From: an uncultured Arcanobacterium sp.
GTDB lineage: Bacteria; Actinomycetota; Actinomycetes; Actinomycetales; Actinomycetaceae
Direction: 5' to 3'
Assembly (NCBI GenBank): GCA_958428545.1
Contig: CAUAGM010000008.1
Location: 1-62,709, forward strand
Length of the DNA: 62,709 nucleotides
The position numbers were made by a program, and so were the translations under genes. Below are positions 17,478 through 26,506 of this stretch, piece by piece. Below the pieces are notes generated by a model. That model did not search any database, was not told where the DNA came from, and was given only the letters and a program-made list of their open reading frames with translations. Position 1 is the stretch's first letter. Each line of letters begins with the position of its first letter.

Positions 17478-18077
17478 GTGGTGAATATTGATGAGTTTGA
17501 TGAGCTTGCCGCTGGGCGCGATACTGTGGGCGTGCATAGCCTGCGCAAACGTTCACATAAATGGGCTATTGCGTTAGCGGCAGTAATGCTAATGGCTCCT
17601 CTTGTGGGCATAGGTATCGGTTTCTTTATGAGTTCGATACGTACGAGTACGCAGCAGGCGCAGCCTTCTGTTGCTGCTGAAGCTGATTCTGCAAAAGATT
17701 CAGCCCCAGATGAATCTAAAGCTGAAAATCTCGGTAAGAAGGGAAATGACGATACGCAAGGTGCTAAAGCAAAAGAGCCAGCTCCGATCGTCAATTATTC
17801 GGCAGATATTGAAATATTTAATGGCAGTGGTATTGAGGGATTTGCTGCAGCGCAAAGCAGAGTGCTGGAAGAAAAAGGTTTCACGAACGTTACGAGTGAT
17901 AATTATTTTAAAGATACTCCTGAGGTGAACACTGTTTATTATGATACGCCTGCATCTAAAGCTACTGCACAAGCAGTTGGGGCTGCGCTCGGGATTTCTT
18001 CCGTAATTGAGGATTCAGCGGCTACTTCTAGCGAAAACTCTGTCATTGTGGTGCTGCGCTCGCGGGAGGGAGCGTAA
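17478..18077 (+). CDS. LytR C-terminal domain membrane protein
   Basis: A type II membrane protein with one helix near residues 34-54 (IALAAVMLMAPLVGIGIGFF), a low-complexity linker rich in Ala, Ser and Lys, and a C-terminal LytR_C domain (about 105-199; DIEIFNGSGIEGFAAAQSRV, DTPEVNTVYYDT). LytR_C domains occur with cell-wall polymer ligases and probably bind wall components; no catalytic LCP domain is present. Of several GTG codons I chose 17478 because GAAAGG at 17464-17469 is eight bases upstream. Probably co-transcribed with the DUF3263 gene. Confidence 0.82.
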   Translation: MVNIDEFDELAAGRDTVGVHSLRKRSHKWAIALAAVMLMAPLVGIGIGFFMSSIRTSTQQAQPSVAAEADSAKDSAPDESKAENLGKKGNDDTQGAKAKEPAPIVNYSADIEIFNGSGIEGFAAAQSRVLEEKGFTNVTSDNYFKDTPEVNTVYYDTPASKATAQAVGAALGISSVIEDSAATSSENSVIVVLRSREGA

Positions 18078-18117
18078 AGGTTTTGCGCGAGGATAGAAGG
18101 TGAATATCTCGCCTGAA

Positions 18118-18138
18118 CTTGAGCGTAGGAGGCTCAAC
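18118..18138. promoter_or_regulatory. HAIR-like inverted repeat or small terminator
   Basis: CTTGAGC, seven bases, GCTCAAC. The HspR operator (HAIR) is CTTGAGT-N7-ACTCAAG, so spacing and arms fit with small deviations. It could equally be a short terminator of the LytR_C gene, since CTTTT follows the stem. It is 215 bases before groEL. Confidence 0.4.
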
Positions 18139-18221
18139 TTTTAGCCCGTGGTGAACAACAAGGATAAAGTGGCGTATATTTTTGGACACGAGTCGTTAAT
18201 AATGCCAAAATCATAAGTGGC

Positions 18222-18237
18222 ACCTAGCGTGCTAGGT
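18222..18237. promoter_or_regulatory. Palindrome upstream of groEL
   Basis: ACCTAGC-GT-GCTAGGT, a perfect 7-bp inverted repeat 115 bases before groEL. It is not a CIRCE element (TTAGCACTC-N9-GAGTGCTAA is absent). The factor is unknown. Confidence 0.4.
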
Positions 18238-18352
18238 AAAAATCGCGCAGCTGATAGACGCATTTTCGAGGTGTCAACTTCGCAAAATACGTTATCCGTC
18301 GCGGGTATCAGCTGAGAAAAATATCAGCTCCGACTGGAGGAAAGAAGACGCA

Positions 18353-19975
18353 ATGTCGAAAATCATTAAGTTTGATGAAGACGCACGGCGCGGTATGGAG
18401 CGCGGGCTCGATACTCTTGCAAACACCGTGAAGGTAACGCTCGGGCCAAAAGGTCGCAACGTTGTGCTGGAAAAGAAATGGGGAGCCCCAACTATCACGA
18501 ACGATGGCGTGACGATCGCTAAAGAAATTGATCTCGAAGATCCATTTGAGAAGATCGGCGCTGAGCTCGTTAAAGAGGTTGCCAAGAAGACTGATGATGT
18601 GGCAGGTGACGGTACAACTACCGCTACTGTTCTCGCTCAGGCTCTTGTAAAAGAAGGTTTGCGCAACGTTGTTGCTGGTGCAAATCCAATTGCACTGCGT
18701 AAGGGTATCGACGTCGCTGTAGATGCTGTTGTTGCTCAGTTGCTTGAGAATGCAAAAGAAGTCGAGACGAAAGAAGAGATTGCCGCAACTGCATCAATCT
18801 CCGCAGGCGATTCAGAAATTGGCGAACTTATTGCTGAAGCTCTTGAGACGGTTGGGCACAACGGTGTTGTGACTGTTGAGGAATCGAATACGTTTGGCAC
18901 TCATCTTGAGGTTACTGAAGGTATGGCGTTTGATAAGGGCTATCTCTCCCCTTATTTCGTCACAGATGTAGAGCGTCAGGAAGCTGTGCTTGAAGATGCA
19001 TATGTGCTTCTCGTTGAGAGTAAAATTTCGAATGTAAAAGACATGGTGCCGCTGCTCGAAAAAGTAATGCAGACAGGTAAGCCGCTTGCGATTATTGCTG
19101 AAGATGTTGAAGGTGAAGCACTCGCAACTCTTGTGGTGAATAAGATTCGCGGTATTTTCAAGGCTGCTGCTGTGAAGGCTCCAGGATTTGGTGATCGCCG
19201 CAAGGAAATGCTGCAGGATATGGCAGTGCTCACTGGCGGTACAGTGATTTCTGAGACTGTTGGTCTTAAGCTTGAGACTGCCGATGTTGATGTGCTCGGT
19301 ACTGCTCGTAAAGTGGTATTCACGAAGGATTCAACCACGATTATCGATGGCGGCGGATCTAAAGAAGATATTGATGCTCGCAAGAAGGTTATCCAGGCTC
19401 AGATTGAGAAGAGCAATAGCGATTACGATCGTGAGAAACTGCAGGAGCGTTTAGCAAAGCTCTCTGGTGGTGTAGCCGTTATTAAGAGTGGTGCTGCAAC
19501 TGAGGTAGAGCTGAAGGAGCGTAAGCACCGCATCGAAGATGCTGTACGCAATGCTAAAGCTGCTGTAGAAGAAGGCATCGTTGCAGGTGGCGGCGTTGCA
19601 TTGATTCAAGCTGCAGATACTGCATTTGCTGGGCTGAAACTTGAAGGCGACGAAGCAACTGGCGCACAGATTGTGGCAGCTGCTGTTTCTGCTCCACTTA
19701 AGCAAATTGCTGAAAATGCTGGGCTTGAAGGCGGAGTTGTGGCAGAGAAAGTTCGCTCTCTCTCTTCAGGGCACGGCTTAAATGCTGCTACTGGTGAGTA
19801 TGAAGATCTCATGGCTGCAGGTGTGAACGATCCTGTGAAGGTTACTCGTTCAGCATTGCAGAATGCAGCTTCAATTGCTGGTTTGTTCCTCACCACTGAA
19901 GCTGTGGTTGTGGATAAGCCAGAGCCGCCAGCATCAGCTCCAGCAGCTGATGCCGATATGGGCGGTATGTACTGA
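18353..19975 (+). CDS. groEL: 60-kDa chaperonin GroEL
   Basis: ATP-driven protein-folding chamber subunit. It has 540 residues with all chaperonin signatures: TLGPKGRNV, DGTTTATVLAQALV, the family signature AAVEEGIVAGGGVALI (about 401-416) and the glycine/methionine tail DADMGGMY. It begins MSKIIKFDEDARRGMERG, typical of actinobacterial GroEL2-type copies that stand apart from groES; no groES is nearby. Ribosome binding site GGAGGAAAG before ATG 18353. Upstream inverted repeats suggest heat-shock control, but a canonical CIRCE is missing. Confidence 0.98.
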   Translation: MSKIIKFDEDARRGMERGLDTLANTVKVTLGPKGRNVVLEKKWGAPTITNDGVTIAKEIDLEDPFEKIGAELVKEVAKKTDDVAGDGTTTATVLAQALVKEGLRNVVAGANPIALRKGIDVAVDAVVAQLLENAKEVETKEEIAATASISAGDSEIGELIAEALETVGHNGVVTVEESNTFGTHLEVTEGMAFDKGYLSPYFVTDVERQEAVLEDAYVLLVESKISNVKDMVPLLEKVMQTGKPLAIIAEDVEGEALATLVVNKIRGIFKAAAVKAPGFGDRRKEMLQDMAVLTGGTVISETVGLKLETADVDVLGTARKVVFTKDSTTIIDGGGSKEDIDARKKVIQAQIEKSNSDYDREKLQERLAKLSGGVAVIKSGAATEVELKERKHRIEDAVRNAKAAVEEGIVAGGGVALIQAADTAFAGLKLEGDEATGAQIVAAAVSAPLKQIAENAGLEGGVVAEKVRSLSSGHGLNAATGEYEDLMAAGVNDPVKVTRSALQNAASIAGLFLTTEAVVVDKPEPPASAPAADADMGGMY

Positions 19976-20065
19976 TAGAGATATGCAGTTTATGCCATCT
20001 CTGCTTCTCATATGAATCGTAACGAGTAGTGAGAATTAGAATCTAGGCATATAGCAAAACTTTTT

Positions 20066-20102
20066 GGGTGGTGTATTGAGGTAATCCCTCAGTGCACCAC
20101 CC
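20066..20102 (+). terminator. Terminator after groEL
   Basis: GGGTGGTG (20066-20073) pairs with CACCACCC (20095-20102), with inner pairing TGAGG/CCTCA. A T-rich stretch follows. The remaining 20103-20335 shows no feature I can support. Confidence 0.65.
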
Positions 20103-20335
20103 GTATTATTGTTGGCCTCTATTTTATCGGCACAAGCTGCGCACTCTCAGTGCGCTCTTAGTGCATATTACGAAGATCGAACAAATATTTGAAAAATAGA
20201 AATATAGAAGATTCAAAAAGTACGTCTTGAACTTAAGCTACTTTTCATAGTCTAGTGCGTAGCTGTTATTTGAATCTGCTTGTTTCTAGAAGTGCTCAGG
20301 TGGTGTAACTATTGAGGTTTTGAATCCTAGGGTGG

Positions 20336-21412
20336 TTACTTGTTGGTTTTTGCCTCGATAGCCTGCCATGCTTCTTCAGCAATTTTCTTGCGCGCTTCCC
20401 GCTCGGCTTGTTCAGGCGTGAGATTCTTTTTTGGCACTGGCCCAGGAGAAAACATATCGTCAAGTTTTTCCAGAGAAGAGGTCTGTGATTGTGATTTTAT
20501 AGAGCGATCAAGCATGGCTAGCGAGCTATCATCCGAAGTACGATTCGAGGCATAGTAATCATCATCTTGAATGCTCTCATGCTCTTCTGGATTGGCGTTA
20601 GTATTTTGCTGCAGTTCAGGAACTGAAATCCTCACAGGCGCTTGAGGGGGCGCTGATGCAGAGCTGCCATCAAGCAGTGCGAGTTTTGCTTTCAAACGCT
20701 CTAATTCAGCTTCCAGATTCTCGCGCGCTGGGTCTTCCCACTGCTGGGCGAGCGGCGAATGAAATAAGCGCTTGCGCATGAGCAGTTTTGTGACGATCTG
20801 AGATCGTGCAAGAAGGAAATGAGCCTGCGGAATATGTGCATATTCTTGGCGAATATCTTCCAGATAGTGGCGATATTTTTGCGGCTCTGCTGCAAGCGCC
20901 CCTAAATGCGCATCCCGCAGAGCTATTTGATCTATGTCGATCATTTCAAGCGTACTGGTTTCGTCTGGCTTTGGAGCTCCGATAGTAGGCTCTGCATCTA
21001 TCTTCGGCGGTTTCTTAAGGCCGATAATTAGTTTGGCTGCCTGCTCCTGATATTTAGCATCTACTCCAAGTTGTTCGAGATATTTTCGTGCAATTTTGGC
21101 TGAGGCAATCTCATTTTCACCGCCATTGCGAGTGTAGACGTCAAGATCTGACGTCGAAAAAACAACTCCGTGAAACCACGCAGCTATACGCACAAGGTTG
21201 GCATTGGTCATTTCAGGGGCCAAAGTATCGATACGTTTGAGCATATCCAGCAAATGACGAATATCGTGATGATGCCGATTCGTAACGCACCAGCAATCTA
21301 TAAGTTCGCTATAGTATGCAGCGATTTCTTCGTCACTCGCAGTAGCGCCAATGGATCGCAGACTTCGGACGAAGCTTTGATAAACCCATTGCGGCACGTC
21401 TTGTGTGAGCAT
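20336..21412 (-). CDS. HD-superfamily phosphohydrolase-like protein with altered HD motif
   Basis: The N-terminal 200 residues match the family of predicted metal-dependent HD phosphohydrolases (COG4339 type): NRHHHDIRHLLDML, AAWFHGVVFS, then LRDAHLGALAAEPQKY and IRQEYAHIP. In the family the second motif is WFHDAVY; here the aspartate after His81 is glycine, so a metal ligand is missing and activity is doubtful. The C-terminal 130 residues are polar, low-complexity and charged (Ala, Glu, Ser, Lys-rich), ending in a basic helix; this tail is longer than in typical members. Length 358. Cytoplasmic. Monocistronic and divergent from the SDR gene. Confidence 0.75.
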   Translation of the reverse strand: MLTQDVPQWVYQSFVRSLRSIGATASDEEIAAYYSELIDCWCVTNRHHHDIRHLLDMLKRIDTLAPEMTNANLVRIAAWFHGVVFSTSDLDVYTRNGGENEIASAKIARKYLEQLGVDAKYQEQAAKLIIGLKKPPKIDAEPTIGAPKPDETSTLEMIDIDQIALRDAHLGALAAEPQKYRHYLEDIRQEYAHIPQAHFLLARSQIVTKLLMRKRLFHSPLAQQWEDPARENLEAELERLKAKLALLDGSSASAPPQAPVRISVPELQQNTNANPEEHESIQDDDYYASNRTSDDSSLAMLDRSIKSQSQTSSLEKLDDMFSPGPVPKKNLTPEQAEREARKKIAEEAWQAIEAKTNK

Positions 21413-21557
21413 AGTAGTGCGCCTCCAAGAATCTCTTGCAGCGGAACTTCATTGAAAAGGCAAGCCGTCTCAAGATTGGTTACCGCCCTATCCTAGCTCT
21501 AATGCTCGCCAGAGGGAAAATATCATGTTATTGCGTAAAATGGTTTAGGTTAGATAT

Positions 21558-22388
21558 GTGAACGAATTGAATGTGAAAGGCCGGCGGCTTCCACAAAAGC
21601 AGCTCCCTGCCGTCATACGTGAAGGCTGGGCTCTCATCACTGGAGGCACCTCTGGTTTGGGCTTAGCTTTTGCTCATGCTCTTGCGGCTCAAGGCATGAA
21701 TCTTGTGCTTGTTGCACGCAATGCAGAGCGTTTAGATTCGACGGCCGATAAGCTCTGCAAAGAATATCGAATTTACGCAGAAACGTTACGAGCCGATATT
21801 TCGCAGCGTGAGGGAATCGAGGAGGTAAAGGCGCGCCTTATTCAGCCAAGCAATCCTGTATCTGTGCTTATCAATAATGCTGGTGCAGGATTGTATGCCT
21901 CAATGATTTCTCGCGATTATTCCGCTATCCGTGAAGGTGCGCAAGTGATGGGGCTGGCACCGATGGAAATAGGCGGTTGTGCTGCAGATGCAATGCTTGA
22001 GCGGGGTGCAGGCCTAATTATTACTACTTCTTCTGTGAGTGCCCTTGTGCCGATGGGTGCTTATTCGGCAATCAAGAGTTTAGTGAAAGTATGGAGCGAT
22101 TCGCTTGCGTTGAAACTTAAAGATACTGGTGTGCACGTGCTCACTTTCTTGCCTGGCTGGGTGCGCACCGAATTTCATCAGCGCACGGGCGTCTCTAACG
22201 ATTCTTTGCCGAGCTGGATATGGTTAGACGCAGATCGAGTTGTGGCTGAAACTCTGCAAGCAGCAGCAAAAGGTAAGATGTGCGTCATTCCCTCGAAACG
22301 TTTCAAAGTGATCTCGTGGCTTGCTGTGCACGCACCAAAAAGAATCGTTAATACTGCAGTAGGCAAACTCAATAAGGGTAGGCGGTAA
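21558..22388 (+). CDS. Short-chain dehydrogenase/reductase
   Basis: An NAD(P)-dependent oxidoreductase of the classical SDR family. Cofactor motif TGGTSGLGLAFA (about 28-39), NNAGAG (about 106-111), and the catalytic Ser and YxxxK in SSVSALVPMGAYSAIKS. The chain is 276 residues. The GTG at 21558 has no ribosome binding site, so the mRNA may be leaderless. The stop shares a base with the start of the next gene (TAATG), so it is coupled to the PlsC-like acyltransferase. The substrate is probably a lipid-type ketone or alcohol, by analogy and context. Confidence 0.85.
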   Translation: MNELNVKGRRLPQKQLPAVIREGWALITGGTSGLGLAFAHALAAQGMNLVLVARNAERLDSTADKLCKEYRIYAETLRADISQREGIEEVKARLIQPSNPVSVLINNAGAGLYASMISRDYSAIREGAQVMGLAPMEIGGCAADAMLERGAGLIITTSSVSALVPMGAYSAIKSLVKVWSDSLALKLKDTGVHVLTFLPGWVRTEFHQRTGVSNDSLPSWIWLDADRVVAETLQAAAKGKMCVIPSKRFKVISWLAVHAPKRIVNTAVGKLNKGRR

Positions 22389-23098
22389 TGGCTGAGGATC
22401 TGCATCCTTTAGACGCATATCATTCTAAATCGAAAGCTCGAATTAGAAAGATAGTTCGTACTGCCGTCACGCGCCCTGTGGTGAAAACTGTGGTGAAACC
22501 TCATGTAGAAGGGCATGCCAACGTCGAAGGGCTTGAAGGTGCATATATCGTGGTGGGTAATCATTCATCGCATCTCGATGCACCCATGATGTTTTCTCTT
22601 CTTCCAGATCATATGACCCAGAAGCTTGCTACTGGCGCCGCCGCAGATTATTTTTACCGAAAGCAAGGTATTTCTAAGCTCACCTCCCTCTTCTTCAACA
22701 CCTATCCAGTGGAAAGGCGAGGAAAGAAGAATCCGCAGCCAGGGAAAGCTGCAGGGATGACGGCGCGCCTCCTAAAAGACGGCATTCCGATTTTAATTTT
22801 TCCTGAGGGGACTCGTTCGCGCACAGGGCAGATGGGTGCATTCAAGCCTGGCGCTGCTGCGCTCTCGATAAAGCTTGGAGTGCCGATTGTGCCTGTCGGT
22901 ATGCATGGCGGGCATGAAGCTATGCCAGTGGGAAGTAAGTTTCCTACGCTCGATCATAAACCAGTTGAGCTATATATCGGGGCGCCTATGTATGCGCATG
23001 AAGATGAGACGGCTGAAGATTTTATGGAGCGTGTGCGCCTGCACATCGTTGCGATGCTCAGCCAAAAGACGGCTTTTCCTCAGGCACCGCAACGATAG
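22388..23098 (+). CDS. plsC: 1-acyl-sn-glycerol-3-phosphate acyltransferase family protein
   Basis: Acylates lysophosphatidate or a related acceptor in phospholipid synthesis. The catalytic HX4D motif is NHSSHLDAP (about 58-66), and the acceptor-binding motif is FPEGTRSRTG (about 138-147). It is 236 residues, normal for PlsC-like proteins, and associates with the membrane through its N-terminal part. Start ATG overlaps the stop of the SDR gene, indicating coupled translation. Actinobacteria usually have several PlsC paralogues, so the exact acceptor is uncertain. Confidence 0.88.
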   Translation: MAEDLHPLDAYHSKSKARIRKIVRTAVTRPVVKTVVKPHVEGHANVEGLEGAYIVVGNHSSHLDAPMMFSLLPDHMTQKLATGAAADYFYRKQGISKLTSLFFNTYPVERRGKKNPQPGKAAGMTARLLKDGIPILIFPEGTRSRTGQMGAFKPGAAALSIKLGVPIVPVGMHGGHEAMPVGSKFPTLDHKPVELYIGAPMYAHEDETAEDFMERVRLHIVAMLSQKTAFPQAPQR

Positions 23099-23122
23099 AT
23101 AGCGGCTTAAGGAAGAGAAGCG

Positions 23123-24655
23123 CTATAGCTCGTGCTGTTTATCCCTACTCAGAGGAGTTATAGGGAGTGTGAGAGTGACGGTGAGGCCGCCGCCTGGAGT
23201 TTCACTTACGCGTGCTTTTCCGCCGTGAGCCGCAACGGTTGCGGCGACGATTGCAAGCCCCAGCCCAGAGCCGCCCGTATCGCGTGATCGTGACGAATCG
23301 GTACGATAGAACCTCTCAAACAGGCGTTTTGCGTCTTCGGGTTTGACGCCGGGCCCATGATCGCGCACATGCACAATAGCTTCTTCGGGATTTTCTGGAT
23401 TGATGCCAACTTCCACGTCGACTGGAGCTTCAGGGGGCGTATGGGTGAGTACGTTTGAAAGCAGATTGGTGATGACTTGAGTGATTTTATCTGAATCGGC
23501 TGTGATAGTGAGTGGTTCAGGATCGTTTCCGTCGAGATCCGTCACGCTTGCCTTTCGTTCAGGGGCGCGCACTAAGAAATCTTCAACTGCGTTTGTTGCC
23601 ACAAGCGTGAGATCGACGGGCGAGAAACGCAGTCCGCGGCCTTCGTCCAGCCGTGCTAGTTTTAGAAGATCTTCTACAAGATTTCCCATGCGAGTTGATT
23701 CGGATTCGATGCGTTCGAAAGCGTGATTCATTTGTTCGGAGGGTACGCCGCCCATGCGATAGAGCTCAGCATAGCCGCGAACTGTGGCGAGAGGCGTGCG
23801 TAATTCGTGAGAGGCATCTGAAACGAATTGGCGCATCTTTTGCTCGGATGCTTGCTGCACGGCAAAGGCATGCTCAATATTGGCAAGCATCGTATTGATG
23901 GAGACCGATAGGGCGCCCATTTCTGTGTCGGGGGCAATAGCTGGAACGCGGCTTGCAAGATTTCCTGCTGCCACTTGATGCGTCACTTGCTCGATTGCTC
24001 GAACGCCTTTCAAGGCATGCTGCACCATTAAATATGAGAGAAATCCGCCTAAGAGTACGATGACGATTGCTAGGGCAATCATCACCTGCACAACGTTGTT
24101 GACGGTTGAATTAACTGTGCCGAGCGGAAGGGCAATCAGCACTTTGCCAGAAGAAAGCCCAGATGGTGGGTACTGCAGATCAACGATTAAAACGCGCCAA
24201 GGTATGGTGGCTTGAGTGCCAGGTACTGTAAAGGGGCCACTCGATTTCTTAGCTAAATCGCGCACAATAGATTCAGGATGTGCTGGAGATCCATACAGAC
24301 TGTTGACGTTTGCTTGAACTACTTCTATTGGGGTGTGGTAATCAAGATTGATGTAGAAATAGAAATCTGAGGGAATAACTTGCACGCCAGAATCATTTAC
24401 TAGGCGTTCAAGGGTCTGATTGGCAACGATTTTTCCTGAAGAAATAAGGGATTTATCTACTTCATCTGTGAGATAAAGACGTAAAGTGATGGAAATTAGA
24501 AGGATCACGGAGGCTAAAACTACTCCGATAATTCCCACAAACATGAGCATAATTCTGAGGGAAAGAGAGCCAAACAGTTTTTGTTTTGGCATAGGCATGA
24601 ATGGTTTGGCTAATCGTGTGTCGCTCAATGTTTTGTCCATGTACTTCTTGCTCAT
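23123..24655 (-). CDS. Sensor histidine kinase of the HAMP/HisKA type
   Basis: Membrane sensor kinase of 510 residues. Helices at about 33-58 and 190-212 enclose an extracytoplasmic sensor of about 130 residues. A HAMP linker follows (about 213-266), then the HisKA domain with the phospho-accepting His283 in SHELRTPLATVRGY, and an ATPase domain with an N box (TNLLSNVLTHTP), DHGPGVKPED and GSGLGLAIV. It resembles actinobacterial TrcS/TcrY-like kinases. It lies 17 bases after the response-regulator gene, so both form one operon. Signal unknown. Confidence 0.92.
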   Translation of the reverse strand: MSKKYMDKTLSDTRLAKPFMPMPKQKLFGSLSLRIMLMFVGIIGVVLASVILLISITLRLYLTDEVDKSLISSGKIVANQTLERLVNDSGVQVIPSDFYFYINLDYHTPIEVVQANVNSLYGSPAHPESIVRDLAKKSSGPFTVPGTQATIPWRVLIVDLQYPPSGLSSGKVLIALPLGTVNSTVNNVVQVMIALAIVIVLLGGFLSYLMVQHALKGVRAIEQVTHQVAAGNLASRVPAIAPDTEMGALSVSINTMLANIEHAFAVQQASEQKMRQFVSDASHELRTPLATVRGYAELYRMGGVPSEQMNHAFERIESESTRMGNLVEDLLKLARLDEGRGLRFSPVDLTLVATNAVEDFLVRAPERKASVTDLDGNDPEPLTITADSDKITQVITNLLSNVLTHTPPEAPVDVEVGINPENPEEAIVHVRDHGPGVKPEDAKRLFERFYRTDSSRSRDTGGSGLGLAIVAATVAAHGGKARVSETPGGGLTVTLTLPITPLSRDKQHEL

Positions 24656-24672
24656 CTGCGGTGATCAATACT

Positions 24673-25413
24673 TTATTTCTGCGCACGCAGCATATACCCG
24701 ATTCCGCGTTTGGTGTGGATAAGCGGAATGATTTTTTTAGCTTCGTCGGGATCCGTGATTCCGAGTCCTTCTGGAGAATCGACTTTTCGGCGCAGATACG
24801 AAATATAAGATTCAACGATTGCCGTATCGCCGTGCCAATTGTAATCCCATACGTGATCGAGAATCTGAATTTTAGAGACGACGCGTTCGGCATTTAGCAC
24901 GAGGTAGCGCAGGAGCTTAAACTCCGTGGGGGATAGCTCAATGGGGTGCCCTGCGCGCTGCACCTCATATGAATCTTCATCGATTTCTAGGTCGTGATAT
25001 GTGATGATTTGGCTTTCTGCTTCCACTGGGTGGGTACGGCGCAAAATGGCGCGCACACGAGCGATAAGTTCTTCTAGGGAGAAGGGCTTCGTGATGTAAT
25101 CATCAGCACCAATAGTCAGCCCTTGAATTTTATCTTGGATATCGTCTTTAGCTGTGAGGAAAAGAACTGGAAGTTCTGGCTCGTGTTCGCGCAGGTGCTG
25201 AAGGACTTCGAAGCCGTCCATATCGGGAAGCATAATATCGAGAATCACAAGATCGGCTGCAAATTTTTCTTCTGCGCGCAGGGCTTGGCGCCCATCTGCT
25301 GCTGCTTGCACTGTGAAACCTGCAAATCTTAAAGATACAGCGAGAAGTTCGCGGATATTAGGCTCATCATCGACGACTAGGAGTCGTGCTTCGGAAGTTT
25401 TTTCTTGTGTCAT
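24673..25413 (-). CDS. OmpR-family response regulator
   Basis: A 246-residue DNA-binding regulator. The receiver domain has the acidic pocket VVDDEP, the phosphorylated Asp59 (LVILDIMLPDMDG) and Lys109 (YITKPFS). The C-terminal winged helix (about 145-243) has ELSPTEFKLLRYLVLNAERV and YISYLRRKVD. It is the partner of the histidine kinase encoded immediately downstream. OmpR-type regulators bind direct repeats with 10-11-base period; such an array lies upstream of cutC in this window, but a link is only a possibility. Confidence 0.95.
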   Translation of the reverse strand: MTQEKTSEARLLVVDDEPNIRELLAVSLRFAGFTVQAAADGRQALRAEEKFAADLVILDIMLPDMDGFEVLQHLREHEPELPVLFLTAKDDIQDKIQGLTIGADDYITKPFSLEELIARVRAILRRTHPVEAESQIITYHDLEIDEDSYEVQRAGHPIELSPTEFKLLRYLVLNAERVVSKIQILDHVWDYNWHGDTAIVESYISYLRRKVDSPEGLGITDPDEAKKIIPLIHTKRGIGYMLRAQK

Positions 25414-25482
25414 AAGACTATTGTGCGCATATTTTCTGAGAGTTGTCTGTATGTTTGCTGAAGTTAACGAAGAAGATAAAGG

Positions 25483-25538
25483 AAACGTGCGGGTGCGCTC
25501 CTTTGAATGTGTGTATCGAAGCGAGCGCCCGCACGTTT
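25483..25538 (-). terminator. Terminator after the PspA-like gene
   Basis: Long stem formed by 25483-25500 and 25523-25538 (AAACGTGCGGG pairs with CCCGCACGTTT, then CGCTC with GAGCG after a two-base bulge). On the minus strand it ends in TTTCCTTTAT. It separates the pspA-like gene from the two-component operon. Confidence 0.75.
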
Positions 25539-25626
25539 ATTGGGTAATATCATACGATATGGTAGCGCGACATAAAGATATCTTTAGCTGCCCATTCGTT
25601 GATTTTTAATGATGAGTGCTCCTTAT

Positions 25627-26382
25627 TTAATACGAGGAAAAATCTTTGCCTTCGATTTGCGTTGGAGTTTGCCCTGCCTGAAGAGCTGCGAGGCGGGCTT
25701 CAATTTCTGCTGTATCGCTCGAGCTTGAGAGCTGGGCGAACTGTGCATCAAGAGAGCTGAGGGCAACTTCGGATTTTCCTGCGGCGAGAGCCTCCTCGCG
25801 GCGGACTTTATCTTCAAAGCGTCCAAGCTCAGAGGTTGGGTCAAGCACATTGACTGAGGAAAGAGCATCCTGCAGTTTATTTTGAGCCATTGCGCTCTTT
25901 TGGCGAGCTACTAATTGATCTCGCTTGCTCTTTAGCTCGTCGAGCTTTGAGCGCATCACTGTGAGACCTTCTTTGAGCTTTGCGACAACTTCCTGCTGTG
26001 AGGAGATAATCGGCTCGGCGTCTTTGGCTTCTTTTTCTGATTGAAGCTGACGCTCGAGTGCGACTTTTGCGAGATTATTAAAGCGGTCTGCTGCCTCAGA
26101 ATTTCCTGTATCTGCCATTTCTTTTGCTTTGGCAACAGCTGCAGCAGCTTTTTGCCCCCATTCTTTTGCGGAAGCAATGTCGTCGTTATAGTCAGCTTCT
26201 GCCAAGCGAAGGTTTCCAATTGTTACTGCGACTGCATCTTCTGCTTCGGCGATGGAGTTGGTGTAGTCGCGAACCATTTGGTCGAGCATTTTTTGCGGAT
26301 CTTCTGCTTTATCTAGCAGCGCATTGATATTTGCTTTTGTGAGCTGTGCGATGCGCCCGAGAATTGATTGCTTTTCTGCCAT
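25627..26382 (-). CDS. PspA/IM30 (ESCRT-III-like) membrane-protection protein
   Basis: A 251-residue helical protein of the PspA/IM30/Vipp1 family that assembles on stressed membranes. The sequence is almost entirely charged coiled coil (about 25-220), with the family start ILGRIAQLTKANINALLDKA and EDPQKMLDQMVRDY. I chose ATG 26382, since GAAAGG lies nine bases upstream; ATG 26388 is too close to it. The TPM-domain gene lies just upstream on the same strand, 124 bases away, a recurrent actinobacterial association, so a shared envelope-stress role is likely. Confidence 0.92.
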   Translation of the reverse strand: MAEKQSILGRIAQLTKANINALLDKAEDPQKMLDQMVRDYTNSIAEAEDAVAVTIGNLRLAEADYNDDIASAKEWGQKAAAAVAKAKEMADTGNSEAADRFNNLAKVALERQLQSEKEAKDAEPIISSQQEVVAKLKEGLTVMRSKLDELKSKRDQLVARQKSAMAQNKLQDALSSVNVLDPTSELGRFEDKVRREEALAAGKSEVALSSLDAQFAQLSSSSDTAEIEARLAALQAGQTPTQIEGKDFSSY

Positions 26383-26506
26383 GAGCATGAGCCTTTCTAG
26401 TAGGAGTTATTTTCTATTTTAATAAAAAAGTTGATAGGTATAACGGTGTTTCAAAAAAGTATTGTGTGCGAGATTTTTTGAGGAAGCGCAATGCGAGAAA
26501 GAAGCA

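Noticed and set aside
18181..18352. CIRCE element before groEL
   Set aside because: TTAGCACTC-N9-GAGTGCTAA is not found; the TGGCAC-N5-GTGCTA similarity has the wrong spacing.
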